Shown here in pieces: positions 46,098 through 55,745 of a stretch of DNA of 64,000 nt. Under the pieces are notes generated by a model. The model had not been told where the DNA came from. It worked only from the letters and a program-made list of their open reading frames with translations, and ran no database searches. How positions within the stretch are numbered: the first letter of the stretch is position 1; the number at the start of each line of letters is the position of its first letter. A program made the position numbers and the translations under genes. Origin of the DNA: Streptomyces spiramyceticus (GTDB lineage Bacteria > Actinomycetota > Actinomycetes > Streptomycetales > Streptomycetaceae); NCBI RefSeq assembly GCF_028807635.1, contig NZ_JARBAX010000001.1, positions 3,893,501 through 3,957,500 on the forward strand. Reading direction: 5' to 3'.

Positions 46098-47198
46098 TCA
46101 GACCGTTGAGGCGCCGCAGGAAGCCCTGACGCGCAGCTGCGGAAGCAGGGTCACGTGCCGCCGCGGCTCCTCGCCGCCCGCGCCCCGCGCCCGGCCGAGC
46201 CGCTCCACGAGCAGCTCCGTCGCATGCCGCCCGACCTCGCGCTTGGGCGGTGCCACCGCCGTCAGCGGGGTGTCCGCGAGCGCCGCCACCTCGTCGTCGT
46301 ACGCGATCAGTGCCAGGTCCCGCGGCACCCGGACACCCAGCTCCGCCAGCCGCTGCACCACCTGGATCGCGTCCACGTCGTTGTGGATCAGCGCCGCCGT
46401 CGCCGACCCCGAAGCAACCGCCGCGTGCAGAGCCTGCACCGCTGCCTCGAAGCGGTCCGGATGCAGCTCCGCCGGTACGGAATCGATCACGTCCCGCGGC
46501 GCGCGCAGCCCGAGCACGCCCAGCGCCTCCTCGTACCCGGCCCGCACCGCGAGCGCCGTCGGCGAGTCGTCGCGGGCCATCAGCAGCGGCGCCCCGTGCC
46601 CCAGTTCCACCAGGTGCCGCACGGCCAGCAGTGCGCCGCGCCGGTGGTCCGAACAGACCCGGTCGATGCCGTCCAGCCGGGACCCCGGCACCGGTTGCCG
46701 CTCCAGCAGTACGGCGGGTACGGGCAGCGAGGCGATCCAGTCGCTGTACGCCGCCGGGTCCCCGGGCCGTCGCCAGCCCGGCGCTACCAGCAGGCCCTCC
46801 GCGCCCGCCGCCAGCAGGCCCTCGGCGCGCGCCTGGTCCTCCTCGGGGCGGTAGTCGGAGATCCGCAGGATCAGCCGGGCCCCGGCGCGCGCCGCGGCCT
46901 CGTGCGCACCCCGGATGACCTCGGCGAAGTAGTACGTGGCCGAGGGCGCCAGCATGCCGAGCACCGGCCCGCCGCCGGCCCCGCGCGAAGCGGCACCCAC
47001 AGCGCCCTGATCCTGCGGCCACGACACCGACCCGTGTACCCGGTCGAGCAGACCCCGCCCGGCCAGATCCTCCACGTCCCGGCGCACCGTGACGGGCGAG
47101 ACGCCCAGCTGGGCGGCGAGGTCCGAGACGCGGGCCGAGCCCCGTTCCCGTACCAGGCCCAGCAGTCGGTCATGACGTTCAGCAGCACTCTCGCGCAC
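46098..47198 (-). CDS. Hybrid transcriptional regulator: DeoR-type HTH with LacI-type sugar-binding domain
   Basis: 366 residues from GTG 47198 behind GAGGGGGACTGCC. Residues 1-60 are a DeoR winged helix (ERHDRLLGLVRERG, VSPVTVRRDVEDLAGRGLL). From about 75 a LacI/periplasmic-binding effector domain follows (VLGMLAPSATYYFAEVIRGA, ALIHNDVDAIQVVQRLAELG). This mixture is typical of streptomycete sugar repressors. It separates the transporter operon from the DUF2264 gene and probably controls both through TGATCGAA sites. Confidence 0.88.
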   Translation of the reverse strand: MRESAAERHDRLLGLVRERGSARVSDLAAQLGVSPVTVRRDVEDLAGRGLLDRVHGSVSWPQDQGAVGAASRGAGGGPVLGMLAPSATYYFAEVIRGAHEAAARAGARLILRISDYRPEEDQARAEGLLAAGAEGLLVAPGWRRPGDPAAYSDWIASLPVPAVLLERQPVPGSRLDGIDRVCSDHRRGALLAVRHLVELGHGAPLLMARDDSPTALAVRAGYEEALGVLGLRAPRDVIDSVPAELHPDRFEAAVQALHAAVASGSATAALIHNDVDAIQVVQRLAELGVRVPRDLALIAYDDEVAALADTPLTAVAPPKREVGRHATELLVERLGRARGAGGEEPRRHVTLLPQLRVRASCGASTV

Positions 47199-47254
47199 GG
47201 CGGCAGTCCCCCTCGCAGTGTGTGGCGCGTCGCAATGTGTGGCGCAGGCCAATG

Positions 47255-47280
47255 TGATCGAACGATAGAAGTTTCGATCA
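47255..47280. promoter_or_regulatory. Inverted-repeat operator upstream of the hybrid regulator
   Basis: TGATCGAA-N10-TTCGATCA, perfect eight-base arms, 57 bases upstream of the regulator start. Probably its autoregulatory site. Confidence 0.75.
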
Positions 47281-47295
47281 TTCAACCGCAATGCG

Positions 47296-47325
47296 TTGAC
47301 GTTCGATCAGCCAAGGTTCTAGATT
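47296..47325 (+). promoter_or_regulatory. DUF2264 gene promoter with embedded operator half-site
   Basis: TTGACG (47296-47301), 18-base spacer, TAGATT (47320-47325). The spacer begins with TTCGATCA (47302-47309), so the repressor would occupy the promoter itself. Confidence 0.75.
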
Positions 47326-47375
47326 CCGTCAACGCAGCAGCCGCCTCCAGGCATCCAGGCACCCCGGGGAGCATC

Positions 47376-49208
47376 ATGCCGTTCGGAAACCAGCGGAGCA
47401 GCTCGTACACTCGCTGGACCCGCGACAACTGGGAGGCGACAGCCGACCAGCTCCTGCTGGCCGTACGCCCCCACGCCTCCCCCCGCCGCGGCCTCATCAA
47501 CCTGCCGGGCAAGCGCCCCAGTTCGTCGGGCCCGCGCTCCGACGGCCTCGAAGCTTTTGCCCGTACGTTCCTGCTCGCCGCTTTCCGGGTCGCGGGCGCA
47601 GACGGCCACGACCCCCACGGCCACCTCGCCCGATACGCCGAAGGCCTCACCGCGGGCACCGAAAACCCGGTCGCCACCGGCGAACTGACGGCCGAGGCAC
47701 CCGAATCCTGGCCGCTCATGGCCGACGTACGCCAAGCGGTCGTCGAATCCGCCTCCATCGCACTCGCCCTGCGCCTCACCCGCCCCTGGCTCTGGGACGA
47801 CCTCGACGAGCACACCCGCCACCGCACCGTCGACTGGCTGCTGCCCGCCCTCGACCCGTCCCCCGTCGACAACAACTGGTGGCTGTTCGGCCTCACCGTT
47901 GCCGGATTCCTCCAGGACATCGGCATCGAGACCGACCGCGCCCGGGCCACCATCGACCGCTCCCTCGCCCGCATCGAGGAGTGGTATCTCGGCGACGGCT
48001 GGTACAGCGACGGACCGAACCGAGCCTTCGACCACTACAACGCCTGGGCCCTGCACTTCTATCCCGTTCTGCACGCCCACCTCGCGGGCGACCAGAAGCT
48101 CCTCGACCGTTACGGCCCGAGGCTGTACGCCCAACTCGAAGCGCACACCCGTCTCTTCGACGCCAACGGCGCCCCCATGCCGTACGGCCGCTCCCTCACC
48201 TACCGCTTCGCCGCCGCCTCCGCCCCCTGGCTCGGCGCGCTGACCGGCCGCACCCCACTCACCCCCGGCGCGACCCGGCGCCTCGCCTCCGGCACCCTGC
48301 GCCACTTCCTCGACCGGGGTGCGGTCGGCGACGACGGGCTGCTTTCGCTGGGCTGGTACGGCCCGTACGAACCGGTCCTCCAGACGTACTCGGGGCCGGC
48401 CTCCCCCTACTGGGCGTCAAAGGGCTTCATCGGCCTTCTCCTGCCGGCCGACCACCCGGCCTGGACCGACCCGGAAGAGCCGCTGCCCGCCGAAACGCAG
48501 GACGCGGTCACCACACTCGCCCCGCCCAACATGCTGATCCAGTCCACCGTGGCCGACGGCCTCGTACGCCTCCACAACCACGGCAGCAACCACGTCACCG
48601 CGGGCGACGACCCCGGCTACGCCCGCTTCGCCTACTCCACGCGCACCGGCCCCACCACCGACGGCGACCCGGCCGACAACCACTTCGCCCTGCTCATCGG
48701 CGGCGTACCGACGACACGCGGCCCGGCCCAGCCGCTCGGCCACGGCCCCGGCTGGGCCGCGTCCGAACACATCCCGGCCCCCGGCATCCGCGTCGTCTCC
48801 GCCACCGCCGTCCACGGCCGCGCCGAAGTCCGCGCCCATCTCGTCGTCGGAGCACCGGAGGGCACGCCCGTACGCCAGACCGGCTGGGCCACCGACCACC
48901 GGGTGACCGCCCAACTCCACCCGGTCCACGGCTACGACAGCGCACAGGAATTGGCCACCGGCCCGACGCTGGCCGCCCCGCGCACCCGTACCGCAGCCCT
49001 CGAAGGCCGCACAACAGCGGGCGAGTCGCTCTTCGTCGCCCTGGCATCCCTCACGGCCGAGCCCGCGCCGACGCCCGTCGCCACCCTCGCGGACGTCCGG
49101 ATCACCGGCCCCAGCACCCTCCGGGTGACCTGGAGGAACGGTCCGACTACCCAGCTGTTCCTAAGCCCTGACGAGCCGAACGAGCCGAAGGAGCCGAAGG
49201 AGCAGTAA
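47376..49208 (+). CDS. DUF2264 family protein, probable glycoside hydrolase
   Basis: 610 residues from ATG 47376 behind CCGGGGAGCATC. An alpha/alpha-barrel N-terminal half (VDNNWWLFGLTVAGFLQDIG, WYSDGPNRAFDHYNAWALHF) and a beta-sandwich C-terminal half (from about 400) are typical of DUF2264. Some members of this family are classed as beta-glucuronidase-type hydrolases (from memory). No signal peptide, so it acts on imported oligosaccharide. The context (sugar ABC operon, repressor, 2-hydroxyacid dehydrogenase) supports uronate-containing sugar use. The tail NEPKEPKEQ is a short repeat. Confidence 0.82.
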   Translation: MPFGNQRSSSYTRWTRDNWEATADQLLLAVRPHASPRRGLINLPGKRPSSSGPRSDGLEAFARTFLLAAFRVAGADGHDPHGHLARYAEGLTAGTENPVATGELTAEAPESWPLMADVRQAVVESASIALALRLTRPWLWDDLDEHTRHRTVDWLLPALDPSPVDNNWWLFGLTVAGFLQDIGIETDRARATIDRSLARIEEWYLGDGWYSDGPNRAFDHYNAWALHFYPVLHAHLAGDQKLLDRYGPRLYAQLEAHTRLFDANGAPMPYGRSLTYRFAAASAPWLGALTGRTPLTPGATRRLASGTLRHFLDRGAVGDDGLLSLGWYGPYEPVLQTYSGPASPYWASKGFIGLLLPADHPAWTDPEEPLPAETQDAVTTLAPPNMLIQSTVADGLVRLHNHGSNHVTAGDDPGYARFAYSTRTGPTTDGDPADNHFALLIGGVPTTRGPAQPLGHGPGWAASEHIPAPGIRVVSATAVHGRAEVRAHLVVGAPEGTPVRQTGWATDHRVTAQLHPVHGYDSAQELATGPTLAAPRTRTAALEGRTTAGESLFVALASLTAEPAPTPVATLADVRITGPSTLRVTWRNGPTTQLFLSPDEPNEPKEPKEQ

Positions 49209-49220
49209 ACGCGAGACGCA

Positions 49221-49994
49221 CTACTGAGGCCCGTACTTCCGCCCGGTCTTGGAGGTGATCCCTCCCAGCAGGCCGCGCGGCACCAGCTTCACAGCCCCCA
49301 TCACCACCTTGTACCGGGGATCCGGCACGGAAAGCGACTTCCCGCGCGCCAGATCGCCCATCGCCGCGGCCACCAGCTTGTCCGCGTCGAGCCACATCCA
49401 GCCCGGGATGTTGTCCGTCCCCATCCCGGCCCGCTCGTGGAATTCCGTCCGTACGAAGCCGGGGCACAGCGCCATCAGCCGTACGCCGGACCCCGCGAGG
49501 TCCCGCGCCACACCCTGCGTGAACTGCACGACCCACGCCTTGGAAGCGCCGTACGTCCCACGCGGTACGAAGGCCGCGATCGACGCGACGTTGACGACCC
49601 CGCCCCGGCGCCGCTCCTTCATGCCCGTCGCGGCCGCCGCCGTCAGCCGCATGACCGCCTCGCAATGGACCTTCAGCATGGTCAGCTCGTCGGCCATGGA
49701 CACTTCGAGGAAGCGCCCCTTGTTGCCGAACCCGGCGTTGTTGACCAGCAGATCGACCGGATGCTTGCGGTCCAGGAGCCGCGCCTCGACCGCCGCGATC
49801 CCGTCGTCCGTCGCCAGATCGGCGGTCAGCACTTCCGCCTCGATGCCGTGCAGGTCGTGCAGCTCTGTCGCCTGCTCCTGGAGCCGCCCGGTGTCGCGGG
49901 CCACCAGCACCAGGTTGTGCCCGTCCGTGGCGAGGCGCCGCGCGAAGGCGGCGCCGATGCCTGCTGTAGCTCCCGTAATCAGTGCAGTCGTCAT
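49221..49994 (-). CDS. Short-chain dehydrogenase/reductase
   Basis: 257 residues. NAD(P) loop TGATAGIGAAFARR at the N-terminus, NNAGFG, catalytic Ser in VNVASIAAF and YGASK. The C-terminal region (GWMWLDADKLVAAAM) resembles the DltE-like/oxidoreductase subgroup of unknown substrate. It converges on the DUF2264 gene with a 12-base gap; not clearly part of the sugar operon. Confidence 0.88.
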   Translation of the reverse strand: MTTALITGATAGIGAAFARRLATDGHNLVLVARDTGRLQEQATELHDLHGIEAEVLTADLATDDGIAAVEARLLDRKHPVDLLVNNAGFGNKGRFLEVSMADELTMLKVHCEAVMRLTAAAATGMKERRRGGVVNVASIAAFVPRGTYGASKAWVVQFTQGVARDLAGSGVRLMALCPGFVRTEFHERAGMGTDNIPGWMWLDADKLVAAAMGDLARGKSLSVPDPRYKVVMGAVKLVPRGLLGGITSKTGRKYGPQ

Positions 49995-50048
49995 AGCGGC
50001 ACGTTAGTGCTTCGCGTGTCCCGCCCGTCCGTCAGGGACTCTCCCTTA

Positions 50049-50108
50049 CGACACGCATGACGACACGCACTACGACACGCACCACGACACGTGTTACGAC
50101 ACGTACTT
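50049..50108 (+). repeat. 12-base tandem repeat, five copies
   Basis: Five head-to-tail copies starting CGACACG: ...CATGA, ...CACTA, ...CACCA, ...TGTTA, ...TACTT. The last copies contain the stop codon and final codons of the MOSC gene on the minus strand. A minisatellite of this kind could vary in copy number between strains. Confidence 0.85.
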
Positions 50109-50750
50109 GCGCGCGTTCGCCAGCGCCTCGGGGTGCAGCGCCTCGCCGGCCGCGAGGATGCGCGGCAGCAGCTCCCGTTCCGTCGTCGCCGCACGGAACT
50201 GCAGGCTGACCGTGACGTCGTGGTCGGGCCGGTGCACGATCTCGACGGCGTCGCCCGCGCGGATCTCCCCGGGCTCGATCACCCGCAGATACGCCCCCGG
50301 GGCGGCCTGCCGCGTGAAGCGCTTGACCCACCCCTTCTCGCCGAGAGCGCCTGCGAACGTACGGCACGGAATGCGGCCGCAGGTCACCTCGAGCACCAAC
50401 TCCGTCCCGATACGCCACCGCTCGCCGATGAGCGCGCCGTTCACATCGAGCCCGAGGGTGGTGAGGTTCTCCCCGAACGCACCATTGGCCAGCGGACGCC
50501 CCAGCTCCCGCTCCCATCCGTCGAGGTCCTCGCGCGCAAAGGCGTACACAGCCTGGTCGTTGCCGCCGTGATGACGCGTGTCGCACACCGCGTCGCCGGC
50601 CACTCCGCTCGCGCCGACACCCTTGGGACCCGGCGCGACCACCCGTACGGGCCCATCGGCCGGATGTTTGTGGACGCCCGTCGTCCCGCTCGGCGCGTCG
50701 GTGTAGTCCACGGCCTCGGGCCGCCCCACATTCACGGTCAGCAGTTTCAT
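50094..50750 (-). CDS. MOSC domain-containing protein (YiiM-like)
   Basis: 218 residues from ATG 50750; ATG 50759 (three residues longer) is an alternative. MOSC fold with GVAGDAVCDTRHHGGNDQAV, FGENLTTLGLDVN and the conserved cysteine in TCGRIPCRTFAG, which binds the molybdenum cofactor or carries sulphur. YiiM relatives reduce N-hydroxylated compounds. It is divergent from the LysR gene, which may control it. Confidence 0.88.
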   Translation of the reverse strand: MKLLTVNVGRPEAVDYTDAPSGTTGVHKHPADGPVRVVAPGPKGVGASGVAGDAVCDTRHHGGNDQAVYAFAREDLDGWERELGRPLANGAFGENLTTLGLDVNGALIGERWRIGTELVLEVTCGRIPCRTFAGALGEKGWVKRFTRQAAPGAYLRVIEPGEIRAGDAVEIVHRPDHDVTVSLQFRAATTERELLPRILAAGEALHPEALANARKYVS

Positions 50751-50828
50751 CAAGTGCATGGCACGCACGCTAACGGTGCGGCCCTCAAAGTCGCACATCG
50801 TTCCTCTGCGACTGCCCCAAGTGTCACT

Positions 50829-50834
50829 TATGCT
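50829..50834 (+). promoter_or_regulatory. -10 element for leaderless LysR gene
   Basis: TATGCT ends 6 bases before GTG 50841; CTGCGA 17 bases upstream is a weak -35. No Shine-Dalgarno fits the start, supporting leaderless expression. Confidence 0.45.
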
Positions 50835-50840
50835 TCAAGG

Positions 50841-51737
50841 GTGATCGAAGCCCGCCATCTCCGTGTCCTGCGCGCCGTGTCCGCCACCGGCTCCTTCTCG
50901 GCCGCCGCGCGCGAACTGGGCTGCACACAGCCCGCCGTCAGCCAGCAGATGAAGGCCCTCGAACACTCGACAGGCACCCCGCTCCTCATCCGCACGGGCC
51001 GCGAGATGCGACTCACCCAAGCGGGTGAAGCCCTCGTCCGCCACGCCGCCGGAATCCTCGCCGGACTGACCGCCGCCGAGGAGGAGGTCGCCGCCATCGC
51101 CGGCCTGCGCGCAGGCCGGGTACGCCTGGTGTCCTTCCCCAGCGGCAGCTCCACCCTGGTCCCCACCGCGCTGGCCGCCCTGCGCGCCGCCCACCCCGGC
51201 ACCAGGGTCTCCCTCATCGACGCCGAGCCCCCGCGCTCGGTCGAGATGCTGCGCGAGGGCGACTGCGATGTGGCTCTGGCCTTTCGTTACGGGCCCGGCG
51301 GCGCCGCCGAGGACTGGCAGGACCTGGTCGTACGCCCGCTGCTCACCGACCGTCTCGTCGGCCTCGTCCCCGAGGGGCACCGGCTTGCGGAGGCCGGTCA
51401 GGTCGGCATCGGGGAGCTGGCGGACGAGCCGTGGATCGCGGGCTGCCCGCGCTGCCGGAGGCAGCTGGTGGAGGTGTGCGAGAGCGCGGGCTTCGCGCCC
51501 CGCATCGATTTCGCGACCGACGACTATCCGGCGGTGATCGGCCTGGTCGGCGCCGGACTCGGAGTCGCGGTCCTGCCGGAGCTGGCCCTGGAGTCGGTAC
51601 GTCCGAAGCGTGCGCGCACTGTGGCGCTGGTGCCCGCCGTGCAGCGCGAGATCGTGGCGCTCACCCTGCCCGATCTGGCTCAGGTCCCGGCCGTCGCGGC
51701 CACGCTGGACCAGCTGGCGCTCGCAGCCGCCCGCTGA
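50841..51737 (+). CDS. LysR-family transcriptional regulator
   Basis: 298 residues from GTG 50841. The winged-helix domain (IEARHLRVLRAVSATGSFSA, CTQPAVSQQMKALE) is followed by a LysR substrate domain (VRLVSFPSGSSTLVPTALAA). It has CPRC in the effector domain (AGCPRCRRQLVEV). Effector unknown. Divergent from the MOSC gene across 90 bases, the usual position for its target. Confidence 0.88.
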   Translation: MIEARHLRVLRAVSATGSFSAAARELGCTQPAVSQQMKALEHSTGTPLLIRTGREMRLTQAGEALVRHAAGILAGLTAAEEEVAAIAGLRAGRVRLVSFPSGSSTLVPTALAALRAAHPGTRVSLIDAEPPRSVEMLREGDCDVALAFRYGPGGAAEDWQDLVVRPLLTDRLVGLVPEGHRLAEAGQVGIGELADEPWIAGCPRCRRQLVEVCESAGFAPRIDFATDDYPAVIGLVGAGLGVAVLPELALESVRPKRARTVALVPAVQREIVALTLPDLAQVPAVAATLDQLALAAAR

Positions 51738-51823
51738 GCCGGCGGCCGGGGCTGGGAGTCGGGGCTAGGAGGTGGAGCGGTCTTGGTGAAGTTGGTGAAG
51801 AGGGAAAGAAGTGAAGAAACGTT

Positions 51824-52174
51824 TCAGCGTCCTGGTGCGGTGGTCGGCCTCGCGCCCGGCGCCGCCGGGGCGCCCGTGGAGGCGGTGATCAGGCGGTTGC
51901 GCGCGCGGCCCATGAGCTCCTCGCGCTCGTCCTCGGTCAGCCCGCCCCACACGCCGTAGGGCTCACGGACCGCGAGTGCGTGCGCCGCGCATTCCGCACG
52001 TACCGGGCACCTCATGCAGACCTCCTTTGCCGAGTTCTCACGCGCACTCCTGGCGGCGCCCCGCTCCCCCTCCGGGTGAAAGAAGAGCGAGCTGTCCACC
52101 CCGCGGCAGGCTGCAAGCAGCTGCCAGTCCCACAGATCGGCGTTGGGTCCGGGAAGGCGGGAGAAATCTGCCAT
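51824..52174 (-). CDS. whiD: WhiB-family iron-sulphur regulator WhiD
   Basis: 116 residues. The cluster ligands fall at C23, C53, C56 and C62, the positions published for WhiD, followed by GVWGG and the basic ELMGRARNRL. WhiD binds a [4Fe-4S] cluster and is needed late in sporulation in S. coelicolor. It is divergent from bldM, matching the S. coelicolor order, and is in the position of mycobacterial whiB3. The start follows AAGGGGACAAGC. Confidence 0.93.
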   Translation of the reverse strand: MADFSRLPGPNADLWDWQLLAACRGVDSSLFFHPEGERGAARSARENSAKEVCMRCPVRAECAAHALAVREPYGVWGGLTEDEREELMGRARNRLITASTGAPAAPGARPTTAPGR

Positions 52175-52185
52175 TGCTTGTCCCC

Positions 52186-52237
52186 TTGCATCGATTGCAT
52201 CGAGAGCGCATCTGGGCTGAGGCGGTACCTAGGTACC
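52186..52237. repeat. Repeats in the whiD upstream region
   Basis: TTGCATCGA is repeated head to tail (52186-52194, 52195-52203) immediately upstream of the whiD binding site. GGTACCTAGGTACC (52224-52237) is a perfect 14-base palindrome 50 bases upstream of the start. Either could bind a developmental regulator. Confidence 0.6.
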
Positions 52238-52411
52238 TACTTGTGTAAGCAGATGTAAATATGACCCATTGCGAATCTAGCCACAGGCGCCAGCAAAACG
52301 GAAGAAAAGCCGCTAAACGGGGCATGTCTTTACTTTGGGGACATCGCACCCCGCGATGCGCTTCTCTGCAACCGGGCCCTCACGTAGAGTGCCGAAGATG
52401 GCCGTCCACCC
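52238..52411. other. Central part of the whiD-bldM divergent region
   Basis: Part of a 389-base gene-free region (52175-52563). It is less GC-rich than its surroundings, with ATGTAAATATGACCC near 52252. A weak promoter-like pair TTCTCT (52362-52367), 17 bases, TAGAGT (52385-52390) may be a second bldM promoter. TAGATT on the minus strand near 52280 may be a whiD -10. Confidence 0.35.
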
Positions 52412-52439
52412 CGTAACTCTTTCGAGTGACCATCGTTGA
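52412..52439 (+). promoter_or_regulatory. bldM p1 promoter, sigma-BldN type
   Basis: CGTAAC (52412-52417), 16-base spacer, CGTTGA (52434-52439): the exact consensus of the developmental ECF sigma factor BldN, whose best-known target is bldM p1. The leader to bldM would be about 118 bases. Confidence 0.92.
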
Positions 52440-52563
52440 GAGTGCGAGGCGGTTGAAAGAACAAGCGATCGGGCAGATGTCCGAGAGCGTCAATCGCACA
52501 GGTGACGAAATATGTACCAGCCTGGAGGCTCAAGGTGACGCGCATCAGCTGCGGAGGGCGGCC

Positions 52564-53175
52564 ATGACATCCGTCCTCGTCTGCGACGACTCCCCGCTTG
52601 CCCGAGAGGCGCTCCGCCGCGCGGTCGCGACCGTGCCCGGCGTCGAGCGCGTGACGACAGCGGCCAACGGTGAGGAAGTCCTCCGCCGGTGGGGCGCCGA
52701 CCGCTCGGACCTGATTCTGATGGACGTACGCATGCCCGGTCTTGGCGGTGTCGAGACCGTGCGCCGGCTGCTCTCCGCCGACCCGGGCGCCCGGATCATC
52801 ATGCTCACGGTGGCCGAGGACCTCGACGGCGTCGCGCTCGCGGTCGCCGCCGGTGCCCGTGGCTATCTGCACAAGGACGCCTCGCGCGCCGAACTGCGGG
52901 CCACCGTCACGCAGGCGCTCGCCGACCCGACCTGGCGGCTCGCCCCGCGCAGACTGCGCTCGGCCGAGATGGGCGCGGCGCCCACACTCACCGCGCGTGA
53001 GATCCAGGTGCTCGAAGGCATGAGCCACGGCCGCTCCAACGCGGAGATCGGCCGTGAGCTCTTCCTCTCCGAGGACACGGTCAAGACGCATGCCCGGCGG
53101 CTCTTCAAGAAGCTCGGCGCCTCGGACCGGGCGCACGCGGTCGCGCTCGGATTCCGCTGGGGCCTGGTCCGTTAG
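52564..53175 (+). CDS. bldM: Developmental response regulator BldM
   Basis: 203 residues from ATG 52564 behind GGAGGGCGGCC, the length known for BldM. Receiver domain with D54 in LILMDVRMPG; LuxR-type HTH at the C-terminus (LTAREIQVLEGMSHGRSNAE, EDTVKTHARRLFKKLG). It is an orphan regulator with no kinase gene beside it; it activates genes as a homodimer or with WhiI and is reported not to depend on phosphorylation. The frame is open upstream to GTG 52426, but that lies before the p1 start site. Confidence 0.95.
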   Translation: MTSVLVCDDSPLAREALRRAVATVPGVERVTTAANGEEVLRRWGADRSDLILMDVRMPGLGGVETVRRLLSADPGARIIMLTVAEDLDGVALAVAAGARGYLHKDASRAELRATVTQALADPTWRLAPRRLRSAEMGAAPTLTAREIQVLEGMSHGRSNAEIGRELFLSEDTVKTHARRLFKKLGASDRAHAVALGFRWGLVR

Positions 53176-53338
53176 GACCGGGGCCGGTGCGCTGCTGCAC
53201 GGGTACGACGTGCCCCGTCCGCCGTCCGGCGGACGGGGTGACGGACGCCCGTGCCCCGTTCCGCCGCCGATGCCGCATCCTTGAGGGGTGGAGTTCCTCG
53301 GGGACGATTCGGTCGAGCGGGAGGGGAGGGCTCAGGAG

Positions 53339-54004
53339 ATGAGTTCCGGCGTACCTGCTCATAACGCTTCGGTGCACAACTACGGGCGTGGTGCCACGGA
53401 AGGTTCGGCGCCAAGGCACCATGGACCGATGCGCGACGACGAGACGACGGTGATCGGTGCACTCGTCCGCCGTGCGGTCGATGGCGACGAGCAGGCCACG
53501 CACGACCTCCTGGCCCGGGTTCACCCGCTGGCCCTGCGGTACTGCCGTACGCGGCTGAGCCGGCTTCCCGGTGATGCCCGCCACTTCGTGGAGGACCTAG
53601 CGCAGGAAGTCTGCGTGGCGGTCCTCATGGCGCTGCCGCGCTACAAGGACACCGGCAGGCCCTTCGAGGCCTTCGTCTTCGCCATCGCCGCGCACAAGGT
53701 CGCCGATCTGCAGCGGGCCGCCATGCGGCACCCCGGATCGACCGCCGTGCCCTCCGACGAGATGCCGGAGCGCCCCGACGACTCCCTCGGGCCCGAGGAG
53801 CGCGCACTGCTCAGCAGTGATGCGGAGTGGGCCAAGAAACTTCTGGCAAATCTTCCCCAGGCGCAGCGCGAGCTGCTCGTACTCAGGGTCGCGGTCGGGC
53901 TGACCGCCGAGGAGACCGGGCAGATGCTGGGCATGTCCCCAGGTGCCGTGCGGGTTGCGCAGCATCGCGCGCTCAGCCGGCTGCGGGCGCTCGCCGGGCA
54001 GTGA
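53339..54004 (+). CDS. shbA: RNA polymerase sigma factor, ShbA/SigD type
   Basis: 221 residues from ATG 53339, preceded by GGAGGGGAGGG; GTG 53288 and ATG 53429 are alternatives. Region 2 contains [20 protein letters not shown] and [20 protein letters not shown]; region 4 has [20 protein letters not shown]. In S. griseus and S. coelicolor the sigma factor at this locus (ShbA) drives hrdB, the principal sigma gene. The neighbourhood whiB-sigma-guaB is the same as mycobacterial sigD. Confidence 0.85.
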   Translation: MSSGVPAHNASVHNYGRGATEGSAPRHHGPMRDDETTVIGALVRRAVDGDEQATHDLLARVHPLALRYCRTRLSRLPGDARHFVEDLAQEVCVAVLMALPRYKDTGRPFEAFVFAIAAHKVADLQRAAMRHPGSTAVPSDEMPERPDDSLGPEERALLSSDAEWAKKLLANLPQAQRELLVLRVAVGLTAEETGQMLGMSPGAVRVAQHRALSRLRALAGQ

Positions 54005-55642
<1,638 letters not shown>

Positions 55643-55655
55643 TACGCACGCGTGC

Positions 55656-55693
55656 TGAGGGGCGGCCCCGGAGTTTCCCGGGGCCGCCCCTCA
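55656..55693 (+). terminator. Terminator after guaB
   Basis: Sixteen perfect pairs (55656-55671 with 55678-55693) with a six-base loop, 13 bases after the guaB stop. The 3' side is GTGTGTG rather than T-rich, as is common in Streptomyces. Confidence 0.88.
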
Positions 55694-55745
55694 CGTGTGT
55701 GTCGGGGATACTGGAACGGCATACCAAGAGGGAAAGGCCACACAC

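Noticed and set aside
46155..47375. In-frame 5' extension of the DUF2264 gene
   Set aside because: It runs antisense through the regulator gene and across its own promoter; ATG 47376 has the binding site and the expected N-terminus.
52426..52563. Longer BldM starting at GTG 52426
   Set aside because: The sigma-BldN -10 box lies at 52434-52439, so the extension would precede the transcript start, and ATG 52564 has an ideal binding site and gives the known 203 residues.
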